Source: Lysobacter daejeonensis GH1-9
GTDB lineage: Bacteria; Pseudomonadota; Gammaproteobacteria; Xanthomonadales; Xanthomonadaceae
Reading direction: 5' to 3'
Length of the DNA stretch: 64,000 nucleotides
Assembly (NCBI RefSeq): GCF_000768355.1
Contig: NZ_AVPU01000002.1
Coordinates: 1-64,000, forward strand
In this document: positions 1 to 9,039 of the stretch, one piece after another
How positions within the stretch are numbered: position 1 is the first letter of the stretch
How the letters are laid out: the number at the start of each line of letters is the position of its first letter
Translations under genes and position numbers: made by a program
Notes under the pieces: model-generated
What the model was told of the DNA's origin: nothing
What the model saw: only the letters and a program-made list of their open reading frames with translations
Databases searched by the model: none

Positions 1-2
1 CC

Positions 3-536
3 GCCAGCCAGGCGGGTGCCCAGGTGGCCGCTGCCCGTGCGGCACTGGACGAGCTGCGCCATGGCACGCGCGCGGAGCAGATCGCCCAGGGCGAAGCTGC
101 CGCCCGCGCGGCCAGCGCGCAGGTCGTTGCGCAACAGGCAACACTCGACAAGCTGGTGGTGCTCGCCCCACGCGCAGCCCGTATCGACAGCCTGCCGTAC
201 CGCCTGGGCGACCAGGCCCCCGTGGGCGCGCCGCTGGCCATCCTGCTGGTAGGCGACGCACCGTACGCGCGGATTTACGTGCCCGAGCCGCTGCGCGCCG
301 GCGTCGCCGTCGGCACCCGCGTGCGTGTGCACGTTGACGGCCGTGCCGAGCCGCTGTCCGGCACCGTCCGCATGATCCGCAGCGAGCCCACCTACACCCC
401 GTACTACGCCCTCGTCGGTGACGACGCCGCGCGTCTGAGCTATCTGGCCGAAGTGGCCCTCGGCGCGGATGCCGCCGACCTGCCGGCCGGCGTGCCGGTG
501 CGGGTGTCGTTCGAAGGGTTGCCTCCCCGTGACTGA
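3..536 (+). CDS. HlyD-family membrane fusion protein (5'-truncated)
   Basis: C-terminal 177 residues of a periplasmic adaptor whose start lies before the window. The visible part begins with an Ala/Gln/Arg-rich helix of the coiled-coil hairpin type (about residues 1-50). It continues into a beta-rich lipoyl/beta-barrel part with VLAPRAARIDSLPYRLGDQA and VGAPLAILLVGDAPYARIYV, typical of the YbhG/YhiI branch of HlyD proteins. Such proteins link an inner-membrane ABC exporter to an outer-membrane channel. The stop codon overlaps the GTG start of the ABC ATPase by 8 bases, so the three genes form one operon. Substrate unknown; drugs or lipophilic compounds are usual for this family. Confidence 0.85.
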   Translation, partial: ASQAGAQVAAARAALDELRHGTRAEQIAQGEAAARAASAQVVAQQATLDKLVVLAPRAARIDSLPYRLGDQAPVGAPLAILLVGDAPYARIYVPEPLRAGVAVGTRVRVHVDGRAEPLSGTVRMIRSEPTYTPYYALVGDDAARLSYLAEVALGADAADLPAGVPVRVSFEGLPPRD

Positions 537-1485
537 GGCCGACGCCCAGGTCGTCATCCGTACCCGCGGCCTGACCAAGCGCTTCGGCGACCTGGTGGCC
601 GTTGATGCGGTTGACCTGGATGTGCCGCGCGGCCATGTCTACGGCTTCCTTGGTCCCAACGGCTCGGGCAAGTCGACCACGATCCGCATGCTCTGTGGCC
701 TGTTGACCCCGTCGGCCGGCAACGTCCGCGTGCTCGGGCTGGACATCCCGCGCGAAGCCGAGGCCCTGCGCCTGCGCATCGGCTACATGACCCAGCGGTT
801 CTCGCTGTTCGAAGACCTGACCGTGCACGAGAACCTTGAGTTCATGGCCACGGTGCAGGGACTGTCGCGGCACGACGCGCGCCGTCGCATCGACGAGCTG
901 CTGCAGCAATACCACTTCCAGGATCGCAGCCGGCAGCTGGCCGGCACGATGAGCGGCGGCCAGAAGCAGCGCCTTGCCCTGGCCTGTTCCGTGGTCCATC
1001 GACCGGAGCTGCTTTTCCTTGACGAACCCACCAGCGCCGTCGACCCCGAGTCGCGCCGCGATTTCTGGGAGAAACTCTTCGAACTGGCCGACGCCGGTAC
1101 CACGCTGCTCGTCTCCACCCACTACATGGACGAAGCCGAGCGCTGCCATCGCCTGGCCATCCTCGACCGCGGCGTGCTGGTGGCCGACGGCACGCCAGCC
1201 ACGCTCACGGCAGCATTGGAGGCGCGCGTGCTGCGCGTGGATGCCGATCAGCCGCGTCGGGCACAACAGGTGGTGGTGGGTGTGCCGGGCGTCGTCAGCG
1301 CCGCCCAGATCGGGAACACGGTCCGCGTCCTGCTGGCTGGTGCTGCAGTAGGCGAGGGTGCCGCCCGCGTCCGCGATGCATTGCACGGCGAAGGCGTACG
1401 GGCCAACGTCACGTCCACCGAGCCCAACCTCGAGGACGTGTTCGTCGCTTCCACGCAACGGGGCCCCGCGCGGGAGGTGGCATGA
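529..1485 (+). CDS. ABC transporter ATP-binding protein (YbhF/YhiH type)
   Basis: Energizing subunit of the exporter formed with the flanking genes. From the GTG at 529 (318 aa) the protein shows Walker A GPNGSGKST (about 42-50), the Q-loop in YMTQRFSLFEDLTV, the signature MSGGQKQR (141-148), Walker B LLFLDEP (161-167) and the H-loop STH (His198). A C-terminal extension of about 90 residues follows, as in exporters coupled to ABC-2 permeases. I chose GTG 529 over an in-frame start at 469 because the residues from 469 to 528 are translated from the preceding gene in a different frame and are Cys/Arg-rich, unlike the family. Its stop overlaps the permease start by 4 bases (ATGA). Confidence 0.9.
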   Translation: MTEADAQVVIRTRGLTKRFGDLVAVDAVDLDVPRGHVYGFLGPNGSGKSTTIRMLCGLLTPSAGNVRVLGLDIPREAEALRLRIGYMTQRFSLFEDLTVHENLEFMATVQGLSRHDARRRIDELLQQYHFQDRSRQLAGTMSGGQKQRLALACSVVHRPELLFLDEPTSAVDPESRRDFWEKLFELADAGTTLLVSTHYMDEAERCHRLAILDRGVLVADGTPATLTAALEARVLRVDADQPRRAQQVVVGVPGVVSAAQIGNTVRVLLAGAAVGEGAARVRDALHGEGVRANVTSTEPNLEDVFVASTQRGPAREVA

Positions 1486-2606
1486 ACCTGCGTCGCCTGC
1501 TCGCGGTGATGACCAAGGAGCTACGCCAGATGCGTCGCGACCGCATCACCCTGGCGATGATCATCCTTGTGCCGGTGCTGCAACTGGCCCTGTTCGGCTA
1601 TGCAATCAACACCAACGTACGCGGGTTGTCGGCCGGCATCGCCGACGAGGCCGGCACCGCAGGCTCGCGGGCGCTGGTGATGGACATGCTGGCCACCGGG
1701 GTGGTCGCGCCCGTGGCCGATGCCGCCACGCCGGAGCAACTGATGGCATGGCTGCAACGCGGCGAGATCGCCGTGGGCATCCACGTGCCGCCGGACTTCG
1801 AGCGTCGGCGCATCGACGGCCGCGAGGTCGCGCAGGTGCTGGTCGATGGCAGCGACACCGCGGTGCAGGGCGCGGCGGCGCAACTCGCGCAATTGCCCGT
1901 CGAGGGTGTCTCCACGGTGATCGTGCCCACCGCGGTGACCGGGCCACGAGCCTCCACGCCGCCAACCCGACCGATCAGCGTGGTCAGCTTCTACAATCCC
2001 GAGCGCCGTTCGGCGGTGAACATCGTGCCGGGGCTGATCGGCGTGATCCTGACGATGACCATGGTGCTGTTCACCGGCGTGGCCATCGTGCGCGAGCGCG
2101 AGCGGGGCAACATGGAACTGCTCATCGCCACGCCCATCAGCAGCGCGGAACTGATGATCGGCAAGGTGTTGCCGTACGTGGCCATCGGCCTGGTGCAGAC
2201 CACTGTGGTGCTTGCACTGGGCCTATGGCTGTTCAAGGTGCCGGTGCGCGGCAGCCTGTTGGACGTCTACCTCGCCGCAGGTCTACTGATCGTCGCCAAC
2301 CTCACCCTGGGTCTGCTGATCTCGACGAAGGCAAAGTCGCAGTTCCAGGCGATGCAGATGACGTTCTTCGTATTCCTGCCATCGATCCTGCTGTCGGGCT
2401 TCATGTTCCCGTTCAGCGGCATGCCGAAGGCGGTGCAGTGGCTGGCCGAGGTGTTGCCGCTCACCCATTTCCTGCGCCTCATCCGTGGCGTGATGCTGCG
2501 CGGCGCCACCCTGCCGGAACTGTGGCCCGACGTGCTCGCCCTGCTGGTCTTCACCACCGTGATGATGACGCTCGCGATCGCGCGTTTCCGCAAGCGGCTG
2601 GACTGA
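1482..2606 (+). CDS. ABC-2 type permease
   Basis: Inner-membrane permease of 374 aa, partner of the preceding ATPase. It has an N-terminal transmembrane helix (about 24-44), a large extracytoplasmic domain of about 130 residues, then five hydrophobic segments in the C-terminal half beginning around IVPGLIGVILTMTMVLFTGV. The conserved RERERGNMELL segment just after the second helix is typical of the YhhJ/YbhS/YbhR family (ABC2_membrane_3). The ATGA overlap with the ATPase supports translational coupling. In related loci two permeases occur in tandem; here only one follows before the convergent miaB. Confidence 0.88.
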   Translation: MNLRRLLAVMTKELRQMRRDRITLAMIILVPVLQLALFGYAINTNVRGLSAGIADEAGTAGSRALVMDMLATGVVAPVADAATPEQLMAWLQRGEIAVGIHVPPDFERRRIDGREVAQVLVDGSDTAVQGAAAQLAQLPVEGVSTVIVPTAVTGPRASTPPTRPISVVSFYNPERRSAVNIVPGLIGVILTMTMVLFTGVAIVRERERGNMELLIATPISSAELMIGKVLPYVAIGLVQTTVVLALGLWLFKVPVRGSLLDVYLAAGLLIVANLTLGLLISTKAKSQFQAMQMTFFVFLPSILLSGFMFPFSGMPKAVQWLAEVLPLTHFLRLIRGVMLRGATLPELWPDVLALLVFTTVMMTLAIARFRKRLD

Positions 2607-2688
2607 TCGAGGGTAGGTTTTGCTTTATCTCCACCCTCAGAACCGAGTTTCCGAGGGGATGGGTTCCGCGGGATGGCGCGCGCCCGAG

Positions 2689-2749
2689 TCGGGGCAGGAT
2701 GCCCCGACCGAGGGAAAAGCAATGCCCCGCGGGGCCCAGCCCCGGGCCC
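2689..2749. repeat. GC-rich hairpins between convergent genes
   Basis: The space between the permease and miaB, which converge, holds several perfect short inverted repeats: an 8-bp stem with loop GGA (2689-2707), the palindrome GCCCCGCGGGGC (2724-2735) and GGGCCC-AGCCCC-GGGCCC (2732-2749). A weaker GAGGGT...ACCCTC pair flanks a T-rich stretch at 2610-2638. They probably end transcription from both sides, but no clean U-tract follows, so an intrinsic terminator is not certain. Confidence 0.4.
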
Positions 2750-2755
2750 TCGAAC

Positions 2756-4177
2756 TCAGCCGACTCCAGCTACCCGTCCGCGCAGCGAGTTGCTCAGCGC
2801 CTCGGTGATCACCACGTCCACGAACTGCCCCACCAGCCGCGCCGGCGCCGGGAAGTTCACCGAGCGCATGTTCTCGGTCTTGCCGGTCAGCTCGTTCGGG
2901 TTTTTCTTCGATGGCCCTTCCACCAGCACCTTCTGCGTGCTGCCCACCATCGCCTGTGAGATCTTCGCGGCATTGGCATTGATCGTGGCCTGCAGGCGCG
3001 ACAGGCGCGCGTGCTTCTCCTCGCTCGTCACCGTGTCTTCCAGGTCGGCGGCAGGCGTGCCCGGGCGGCGCGAGTAGATGAACGAGAAAGACTGGTCGAA
3101 ACCCACGTCCTCGATCAACTTCATCGTCTTCTCGAAATCCGCATCCGTCTCGCCCGGGAAGCCGACGATGAAGTCCGACGAGATCGAGATGTCCGGCCGT
3201 ACCGCGCGCAGCTTGCGGATCTTCTGTTTGAACTCCAGCGCCGTGTAGCCGCGCTTCATCGCCGAGAGGATGCGGTCGCTGCCGGCCTGCACCGGCAGGT
3301 GCAGGAAGTTGGCCAGCTTGGGCACGTCGCGGTAGGCCTCGATCAGCGAGTCGCTGAACTCCAGCGGGTGCGACGTGGTGAAACGGATGCGGTCGATTCC
3401 GTCGATCTCGGCGATGGCGCGGATCAGCAGGCCCAGGTCGGCCAGTTCCGGCTCGGCGCCATCCTCACCCGCGATCGGGCCTCGATAGGCGTTGACGTTC
3501 TGGCCCAGCAGCGTCACCTCGCGCACGCCCTGCGCGGCGAGCTCCGCCACTTCCACCAGCACGTCCTCGAACGGCCGGCTGATCTCCTCGCCGCGGGTGT
3601 AGGGCACCACGCAGAACGAGCAATACTTGCTGCAGCCTTCCATGATCGACACGAACGCGCTCGGGCCGTCGGCACGCGGCTCGGGCAAGCGGTCGAACTT
3701 CTCGATCTCGGGGAAGGAGATGTCGACCTGCGCCTTGCCAGTCTCGCGCTTGGCCTGGATCAGCTCCGGCAGGCGGTGCAGGGTCTGCGGGCCGAACACC
3801 AGGTCCACGTAAGGCGCGCGCTTGACGATGGCCTCCCCCTCCTGCGACGCCACGCAGCCGCCGACGCCGATCAGCACCGGCTTGTCGCCCTGCTTGAGCT
3901 GCTTCCAGCGGCCGAGCAGGCTGAACACCTTGTCCTGCGCCTTCTCACGGATCGAGCAGGTGTTGACCAGCACCACGTCGGCCTCGGCCGGGTCGTCGGT
4001 CAGCTCCAGGCCTTCGGCGGCGGCCAGCACGTCGGCCATGCGCGCCGAGTCGTACTCGTTCATCTGGCAGCCGTGGGTTTCGATGAACAGCTTGCCGCGG
4101 GCCGGCAGGGCGGGGGCGGAAGCGGTCGGGGCGGCGGCAGCCGTCGGCTGGCCGGGGAGGGCGGTGTCGGTGGTCAT
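2756..4177 (-). CDS. miaB: tRNA-2-methylthio-N6-dimethylallyladenosine synthase MiaB
   Basis: Radical-SAM methylthiotransferase that adds the 2-methylthio group to i6A37 of tRNAs reading UNN codons. The 473-aa protein has the N-terminal UPF0004 domain with its three cluster cysteines (IETHGCQMN Cys37, VNTCSIRE Cys74, GVGGCVA Cys108). The radical-SAM motif CSKYCSFC (Cys182, 186, 189) and a C-terminal TRAM domain follow. The first 28 residues are an Ala/Pro-rich extension not needed by the family. The usual neighbours phoH-like ybeZ and ybeY are not in this window. The gene stands alone, convergent with the exporter operon and divergent from the lytic transglycosylase. Confidence 0.97.
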   Translation of the reverse strand: MTTDTALPGQPTAAAAPTASAPALPARGKLFIETHGCQMNEYDSARMADVLAAAEGLELTDDPAEADVVLVNTCSIREKAQDKVFSLLGRWKQLKQGDKPVLIGVGGCVASQEGEAIVKRAPYVDLVFGPQTLHRLPELIQAKRETGKAQVDISFPEIEKFDRLPEPRADGPSAFVSIMEGCSKYCSFCVVPYTRGEEISRPFEDVLVEVAELAAQGVREVTLLGQNVNAYRGPIAGEDGAEPELADLGLLIRAIAEIDGIDRIRFTTSHPLEFSDSLIEAYRDVPKLANFLHLPVQAGSDRILSAMKRGYTALEFKQKIRKLRAVRPDISISSDFIVGFPGETDADFEKTMKLIEDVGFDQSFSFIYSRRPGTPAADLEDTVTSEEKHARLSRLQATINANAAKISQAMVGSTQKVLVEGPSKKNPNELTGKTENMRSVNFPAPARLVGQFVDVVITEALSNSLRGRVAGVG

Positions 4178-4422
4178 GGTCAGGTCCGGGAGGGGCGGCG
4201 GTTAATCCGCGCCGGAAGGCCGGGTAGTTTACCGGTTCGCCCCGGGGGGCGCCGCGCCGTACTCCGCCGGGCCGTTTCCCGTGGCGCCTCCACCGATCCG
4301 TCCGGGGCGGTGGGGCGGTCTACTGCAACGGTCGGAGGGGGTGGAGGCCGGAACCCACCCTGCGTCCCGTTTCTCGACCAATGACTTGGCAAATGCCCTC
4401 GGGACGGGGGACACTCGGGCCG

Positions 4423-5352
4423 ATGAAGGGGAGCATCCTGACGCTGGGGGTCATCGCGCTGCTCGCAACCGCACCCGCGGTGGCCGGCACCGTGTACCGC
4501 TGCGAGACGACCGACGGCGGCCGGAGCTACTCCAGCAAGCGTGTTCCCGGCGCCAAGTGCACGGCGGTGAGCGCGTATTCCGGAGCGTCCAAGTCCCGTC
4601 GCGCATCCGCGCCTGCGCCCGTCTCCGTTGGCAATGCGACCCCGGCCAACCCCGTGGTCGGCTCCCCGGCCAGTGGGTCGACCAAGGCGGAAACCGCCGC
4701 CGCGACCTCCAGCCTGTCCGGCCCCACCGCGGCCACGGCGCCGCAGCGGACGCCGTCCGGCGGTGGTCGGGTGGTTCGCGGGCAGGTCTATTCCTACATG
4801 CAGGACGGCGTCCGCCACTATTCCAGCCGGCCGCCGCGCGGTGGCGCCCGCGCCGTGGCGGTCCGCACCATCAAGTACAGCTACATTGAGACCTGCTTCG
4901 CCTGCAGCGCCAAGCCCGGCGTGAATTTCGGCTCGGTCCGGCTCAACACCCAGGCCTATCGCGACGAGATCCGGGCGGCGTCCAGCAAGTTCGGGGTGGA
5001 CGAGGCGATCGTCCGCGCGATCATCCATGCCGAGTCCGCCTACAACCCCAACGCCCTGTCGAGGGTGGGGGCGCAGGGGTTGATGCAGTTGATGCCGGCC
5101 ACCGCGCGCCGGTTTGGCGTGGGTAATGCCTTCGATGCCTCGCAGAACATCCACGGCGGTGTCGAGTACCTGGCGTGGCTGCTCAAGCGCTTCAACGGCA
5201 ATCTGACCCTGGCCGCGGCCGGTTACAACGCCGGCGAAGGCGCAGTCGACAAATACAAGGGCGTCCCGCCCTACAGCGAGACCCAGCGCTACGTGCAACG
5301 CGTCGGGGTGCTGGCCGACCGTTATCGCAGCGCCGCCGGTGGCATGCAGTAA
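4423..5352 (+). CDS. Secreted lytic transglycosylase (SLT domain)
   Basis: Exported murein hydrolase of 309 aa. From ATG 4423 the protein starts with a signal peptide ending near ATAPAVAG. Two short DUF4124-like segments follow (GTVYRCETTDG near 22 and GQVYSYMQDGVRHYSS near 120), separated by a Ser/Thr/Ala-rich linker. The C-terminal SLT domain has the catalytic glutamate in IIHAESAYNP (Glu204), GLMQLMP (219-225) and AAGYNAGEGAV (265-275), the family 1 goose-lysozyme-like pattern. An upstream in-frame ATG at 4381 would put 14 polar residues before the signal peptide and was rejected. No strong ribosome-binding site precedes 4423. Confidence 0.9.
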   Translation: MKGSILTLGVIALLATAPAVAGTVYRCETTDGGRSYSSKRVPGAKCTAVSAYSGASKSRRASAPAPVSVGNATPANPVVGSPASGSTKAETAAATSSLSGPTAATAPQRTPSGGGRVVRGQVYSYMQDGVRHYSSRPPRGGARAVAVRTIKYSYIETCFACSAKPGVNFGSVRLNTQAYRDEIRAASSKFGVDEAIVRAIIHAESAYNPNALSRVGAQGLMQLMPATARRFGVGNAFDASQNIHGGVEYLAWLLKRFNGNLTLAAAGYNAGEGAVDKYKGVPPYSETQRYVQRVGVLADRYRSAAGGMQ

Positions 5353-5426
5353 CCCCAGGGGGCGGCACGGCCACGAGTGTTATGTGACGGTGATCGCCCC
5401 GGCAAGGCGTTCGCGCCTGCTGCGGA

Positions 5427-5456
5427 TTGTCCTGCCGTTCACCGTTCCGTTACACT
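5427..5456 (+). promoter_or_regulatory. Candidate sigma-70 promoter of petABC
   Basis: TTGTCC (5427-5432) and TACACT (5451-5456) are separated by 18 bases and lie about 85 bases before petA. This is the best promoter match in the 187-base gap. Confidence 0.4.
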
Positions 5457-5476
5457 TCCCCGTCTTTTGAGCCGCG

Positions 5477-5503
5477 AGCCGTCGCCAGTGGCGGCGGCTT
5501 TGT
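5477..5503 (+). terminator. Terminator-like hairpin in the petA leader
   Basis: A 10-bp stem (5477-5486 with 5490-5499, one G-U pair) and loop AGT, followed by TTGTGG. It lies between the candidate promoter and petA. The U-tract is short, so it may be a weak attenuator or an RNA-stabilizing 5' hairpin. Confidence 0.3.
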
Positions 5504-5539
5504 GGTGAAACTTCGTTACTAAGCTTTGCGGAGTGCCGA

Positions 5540-6151
5540 ATGGCCAACCAAGGGGTCAACGATCCTGTAAACACGGGACGCCGCCGCTTCCTGACCGCGA
5601 CCACGGCTGTGGTCGGTGCGGTCGGGGCCGGCTTTGCGGCGGTGCCGTTCATCAAGTCCTGGAATCCGAGTGCCCGTGCCAAGCTGGCAGGCGCTCCGGT
5701 GACCGCCGACATCAGCGCCCTGGCCGAAGGCCAGCGCCTGATCTTCGAGTGGCGCGGCCAGCCTATCTGGATCGTCAAGCGTTCCAAGGCGATCCTGGAC
5801 GCGCTGCCGACGCTGGACAGCCACCTGCGCGACCCCAAGTCCGACAACAAGGACCAGCAGCCGGGCTACATCACCGGCGAGCTGCGCTCCATCAAGCCGG
5901 AGATCTCCGTGCTGGTCGGCCTGTGCACCCACCTGGGCTGCTCGCCGGAGATGAAGGCCGAGATCCGCCCCGAGCCGTTCGACGCGGAGTGGAAGGGCGG
6001 TTACTTCTGCCCGTGCCACAAGTCGAAGTTCGACATGGCCGGTCGCGTGTTCCAGGGCGTTCCGGCGCCGACCAACCTGGTCGTGCCGCCGCACCACTAT
6101 GCCGATGACAACACCATCATCATCGGCGTCGATCCGCAGGGGGCTGCGTAA
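5540..6151 (+). CDS. petA: Ubiquinol-cytochrome c reductase, Rieske iron-sulfur subunit
   Basis: Electron-transfer subunit of the cytochrome bc1 complex, moving electrons from ubiquinol to cytochrome c1. The 203-aa protein starts with a twin-arginine-like anchor (RRRFLTATT, residues 14-22) and a single transmembrane helix. The [2Fe-2S] ligands follow in CTHLGCS (Cys129, His131, Cys134) and CPCHKS (Cys157, Cys159, His160), with Cys134/Cys159 as the disulfide pair. First gene of petABC: petB begins 3 bases after its stop. Confidence 0.97.
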   Translation: MANQGVNDPVNTGRRRFLTATTAVVGAVGAGFAAVPFIKSWNPSARAKLAGAPVTADISALAEGQRLIFEWRGQPIWIVKRSKAILDALPTLDSHLRDPKSDNKDQQPGYITGELRSIKPEISVLVGLCTHLGCSPEMKAEIRPEPFDAEWKGGYFCPCHKSKFDMAGRVFQGVPAPTNLVVPPHHYADDNTIIIGVDPQGAA

Positions 6152-6154
6152 GCC

Positions 6155-7414
6155 ATGGCGAACATCTTCACCCGTACCGCCAATGGCGTGATGGACTGGG
6201 TCAACGAGCGTGCACCGGGCATGATGCCCGCGTACCGCAAGCACATGACCGAGTACTACGCGCCGAAGAACTTCAACCTCTGGTACTACTTCGGCTCGCT
6301 CGCGCTGCTGGTGCTGGTCAACCAGATCGTCACCGGCATCTTCCTGACGATGCACTTCAAGCCGTCCGCGGCCGAAGCATTCTCGTCGGTCGAATACATC
6401 ATGCGTGACGTGGAGTGGGGCTGGCTCATCCGCTACATGCACAGCACCGGTGCCTCGATGTTCTTCATCGTGGTGTACCTGCACATGTTCCGCGGCCTGA
6501 TGTACGGCTCGTACCAGAAGCCGCGCGAACTGGTGTGGATCCTCGGCATGCTGATCTACCTGGTGCTGATGGCCGAGGCCTTCATGGGTTACGTGCTGCC
6601 GTGGGGCCAGATGTCGTTCTGGGGCGCCAAGGTGATCATCTCGCTGTTCGGCGCGATCCCGGTCATCGGCAACGGCCTGGTCGAATGGATCATGGGCGAC
6701 TACCTGCCGGGCGATGCCACCCTGAACCGCTTCTTCGCGCTGCACGTCATCGCGCTGCCGCTGGTCCTGCTGCTGCTGGTGGTCCTGCACCTGGGCGCCC
6801 TGCACGAAGTGGGCTCCAACAACCCGGATGGCGTGGACGTCAAGAAGGGTCCGAAGGGCAACCGTTGGGATGCCAACAAGCCCAAGGACGCCATTCCGTT
6901 CCACCCGTACTACACGGTCAAGGACCTGGTCGGCGTCGGCTTCTTCCTGATCCTGGCCGCGTTCGTCATCTTCTTCGCCCCGGCGTTCGGCGGCTGGTTC
7001 CTGGAGCATGACAACTTCACCGAGGCCAACCGCCTGGTGACCCCGGCCCACATCAAGCCGGTTTGGTACTACACCCCGTACTACGCGATGTTGCGCGTCA
7101 TTCCCGACAAGCTGGGCGGCGTGATCGTGATGTTCTCGGCGATCGCCATCCTGTTCGCGGTGCCGTGGCTGGATCGCTCCAAGGTCAAGTCCTACCGCTA
7201 CCGCGGCCTGCTGTCGTGGGGCCTGCTGCTGGCCTTCGCCGCGAGCTTCATCTGGCTGGGCAAGATCGGCGCCGGCCCGGGTACCGACCCGGTGGAAACC
7301 CAGGTGGGTCGCGTGCTGACCTTCTACTACTTCGCTTTCTTCATCACGATGCCGCTGTGGACCAAGCTCGACAAGACCAAGCCGGTGCCGGAACGGGTGA
7401 CGATGCATGACTAA
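6155..7414 (+). CDS. petB: Cytochrome b (bc1 complex)
   Basis: Membrane core subunit of the bc1 complex, 419 aa, carrying the two b hemes and both quinone sites. Eight or more hydrophobic helices are visible. The heme-ligand histidines lie in WLIRYMHSTGASMFF/YLHMFRG and RFFALHVIALPL/LLLVVLHLGAL. The QP-site motif is present as PPF/PEW-like sequence around HFKP and VKDLVGVG. It is a full-length fused cytochrome b, not the split b6/IV form. petC overlaps its 3' end by 8 bases. Confidence 0.97.
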   Translation: MANIFTRTANGVMDWVNERAPGMMPAYRKHMTEYYAPKNFNLWYYFGSLALLVLVNQIVTGIFLTMHFKPSAAEAFSSVEYIMRDVEWGWLIRYMHSTGASMFFIVVYLHMFRGLMYGSYQKPRELVWILGMLIYLVLMAEAFMGYVLPWGQMSFWGAKVIISLFGAIPVIGNGLVEWIMGDYLPGDATLNRFFALHVIALPLVLLLLVVLHLGALHEVGSNNPDGVDVKKGPKGNRWDANKPKDAIPFHPYYTVKDLVGVGFFLILAAFVIFFAPAFGGWFLEHDNFTEANRLVTPAHIKPVWYYTPYYAMLRVIPDKLGGVIVMFSAIAILFAVPWLDRSKVKSYRYRGLLSWGLLLAFAASFIWLGKIGAGPGTDPVETQVGRVLTFYYFAFFITMPLWTKLDKTKPVPERVTMHD

Positions 7415-8174
7415 CGCAACTGTTTCGAAGCGGGTGAACCCCTTCCACAAGCTCGCGGTCTTCGCCGCCGGCCTGCTGGTCTCGGTCTCGGCCTTCGCGG
7501 CCGCAGGCGGCGACGTGCAGCAGGCGGGCACCGACCTCAACGACCGTGCCTCGCTGCAGCGTGGCGCCCAGCTGTACATGAACTACTGCTCGGGCTGCCA
7601 CTCGCTCAAGTACCTGCGCTACTCGCGCATGGCCGAGGATCTGGGCCTGACCGAAGACGAGGTGATGAAGAACCTCAACTTCTCCGGCGCCAAGTTCGGT
7701 GAACAGGTCCAGGTCAGCATGACCGAGGCGCAGGGCAACCAGTGGTTCGGCAAGCAGCCGCCGGACCTGAGCCTGATCAGCCGCGTGCGTGGCAGCGACT
7801 GGGTGTACACCTACCTGAAGTCGTTCTACCTGGACGAAACCCGTCCGCTGGGCTGGAACAACAAGCTGTTCCCCAACGCCTCCATGCCCAACGTGCTGTG
7901 GGAGCTGCAGGGCCTGCAGCACGCCGAGTTCGGCAAGCCCGATGCCACCGGCGAGCGCCCGGTGCTGGGTCTGACGGTGACCCAGGCGGGGGTGCAGGAC
8001 GCGCAGCAGTTCGACCAGACCGCGCGCGACATCGCCGCGTTCCTCGAGTACGCCGGCGAGCCGGCAGCCCTCAAGCGCGAGAAGATCGGCGTCTGGGTCA
8101 TCCTGTTCCTGGCGTTCCTGACCTTCCTGGCCTGGTTGCTGAAGCACGAATACTGGCGCGACGTCGAGCACTGA
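7407..8174 (+). CDS. petC: Cytochrome c1 (bc1 complex)
   Basis: Membrane-anchored c-type cytochrome that passes electrons from the Rieske protein to soluble cytochrome c. 255 aa, with a cleavable-type N-terminal signal ending near AFAAAGG, the heme-binding motif CSGCH (Cys61, Cys64, His65), a likely axial Met in FPNASMPNVLW and a C-terminal anchor helix (about 227-245). It overlaps petB by 8 bases, so petABC are co-transcribed. A GC-rich hairpin follows its stop. Confidence 0.97.
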   Translation: MTNATVSKRVNPFHKLAVFAAGLLVSVSAFAAAGGDVQQAGTDLNDRASLQRGAQLYMNYCSGCHSLKYLRYSRMAEDLGLTEDEVMKNLNFSGAKFGEQVQVSMTEAQGNQWFGKQPPDLSLISRVRGSDWVYTYLKSFYLDETRPLGWNNKLFPNASMPNVLWELQGLQHAEFGKPDATGERPVLGLTVTQAGVQDAQQFDQTARDIAAFLEYAGEPAALKREKIGVWVILFLAFLTFLAWLLKHEYWRDVEH

Positions 8175-8186
8175 CGACGTCCCAGC

Positions 8187-8215
8187 GCAAAGGCCCGCCT
8201 CGAGCGGGCCTTTGC
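8187..8215 (+). terminator. Hairpin after petC
   Basis: A perfect 12-bp stem (8187-8198 with 8204-8215) and loop CTCGA, 12 bases after the petC stop. The stem itself ends in CCTTTGC. There is no long U-tract, but position and stability suit the end of the pet transcript. Confidence 0.65.
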
Positions 8216-8341
8216 ACATCTGGCCCCGAGTGGGGGGGATGTGGCAAATGTGGAAAAAGCGTTAGGCTCGGACGTTGGCGACTGTCCACACGGGGTGGAT
8301 AGCGTCTTGCGGCCGGCGGAACCCGGTCCACAGCGAGGTCG

Positions 8342-8980
8342 ATGATGGCGGCTAGCCCCAGAATGCGTAATGCCCTCACCCTGTTCTCCGCAACGGATTG
8401 CGTGCTGTCCCATCGCGTCCGCCTGGTCCTGGCCGCCAAGGGCGTCACCTACGACCTGGTGCCGGTCGACCCGCAGAACCCGCCGGAAGACCTCGTTGAC
8501 CTGAACCCCTATCACTCCGTGCCCACGCTGGTGGAGCGCGAGCTGGTCCTGTACGCGGCCAGCGTGGTCAGCGAATACCTGGACGAGCGTTATCCGCATC
8601 CGCCGCTGATGCCGGTGGATCCGCTGTCCCGCGCGCGCCTTCGCCTGGCGATGCTGCGCCTGGAGATCGACTGGGTGCCGCAGGTACAGGCCATCCAGCT
8701 GGGCAACAAGGCCCAGGCCGATGCCGGCCGCAAGCGCCTGAAGGAGCTGCTCACCGCCTCCGTGCCGCTGTTCAAGGCCTCCAAGTTCTTCCTCAATCCG
8801 GAAATGAGCCTGGCGGACTGCGCCATGGCGCCGATCATCTGGCGCCTCGACGCGTTGGGCGTGCCGCTGCCCAAGGACGGCAAGGCCATCGAGGATTACG
8901 GCAACCGGATCTTCCGCAGCCCGGGTTTCTCCCGCAGCCTGACGGAGCAGGAGCGCCGCCTGCGCGACCTGCCGGGCTGA
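8342..8980 (+). CDS. sspA: Stringent starvation protein A (GST fold)
   Basis: Glutathione-S-transferase-fold protein that binds RNA polymerase and alters promoter choice in stationary or stress conditions; it has no enzymatic GST role in known cases. 212 aa: an N-terminal thioredoxin-like part (LTLFSATDCVLSHRVRLVLA), the conserved PxxP-like region (NPYHSVPTLVERELVLYAASVVSEYLDERYPHPPL runs through residues 57-90), and an all-helical C-terminal domain. The start may be either of two adjacent ATGs (8342 or 8345). The order petABC-sspA-sspB is conserved in many gammaproteobacteria. Confidence 0.93.
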   Translation: MMAASPRMRNALTLFSATDCVLSHRVRLVLAAKGVTYDLVPVDPQNPPEDLVDLNPYHSVPTLVERELVLYAASVVSEYLDERYPHPPLMPVDPLSRARLRLAMLRLEIDWVPQVQAIQLGNKAQADAGRKRLKELLTASVPLFKASKFFLNPEMSLADCAMAPIIWRLDALGVPLPKDGKAIEDYGNRIFRSPGFSRSLTEQERRLRDLPG

Positions 8981-9039
8981 TTTGTTTTTGAGTGCACGCA
9001 GGCGTCGCCGCCCCGGGGCAGCGACGCTACACTGCGTGC

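Noticed and set aside
5519-7579. 686-codon minus-strand frame across petABC
   Set aside because: Antisense shadow, His/Arg/Gln-rich, no family features; petABC are unmistakable.
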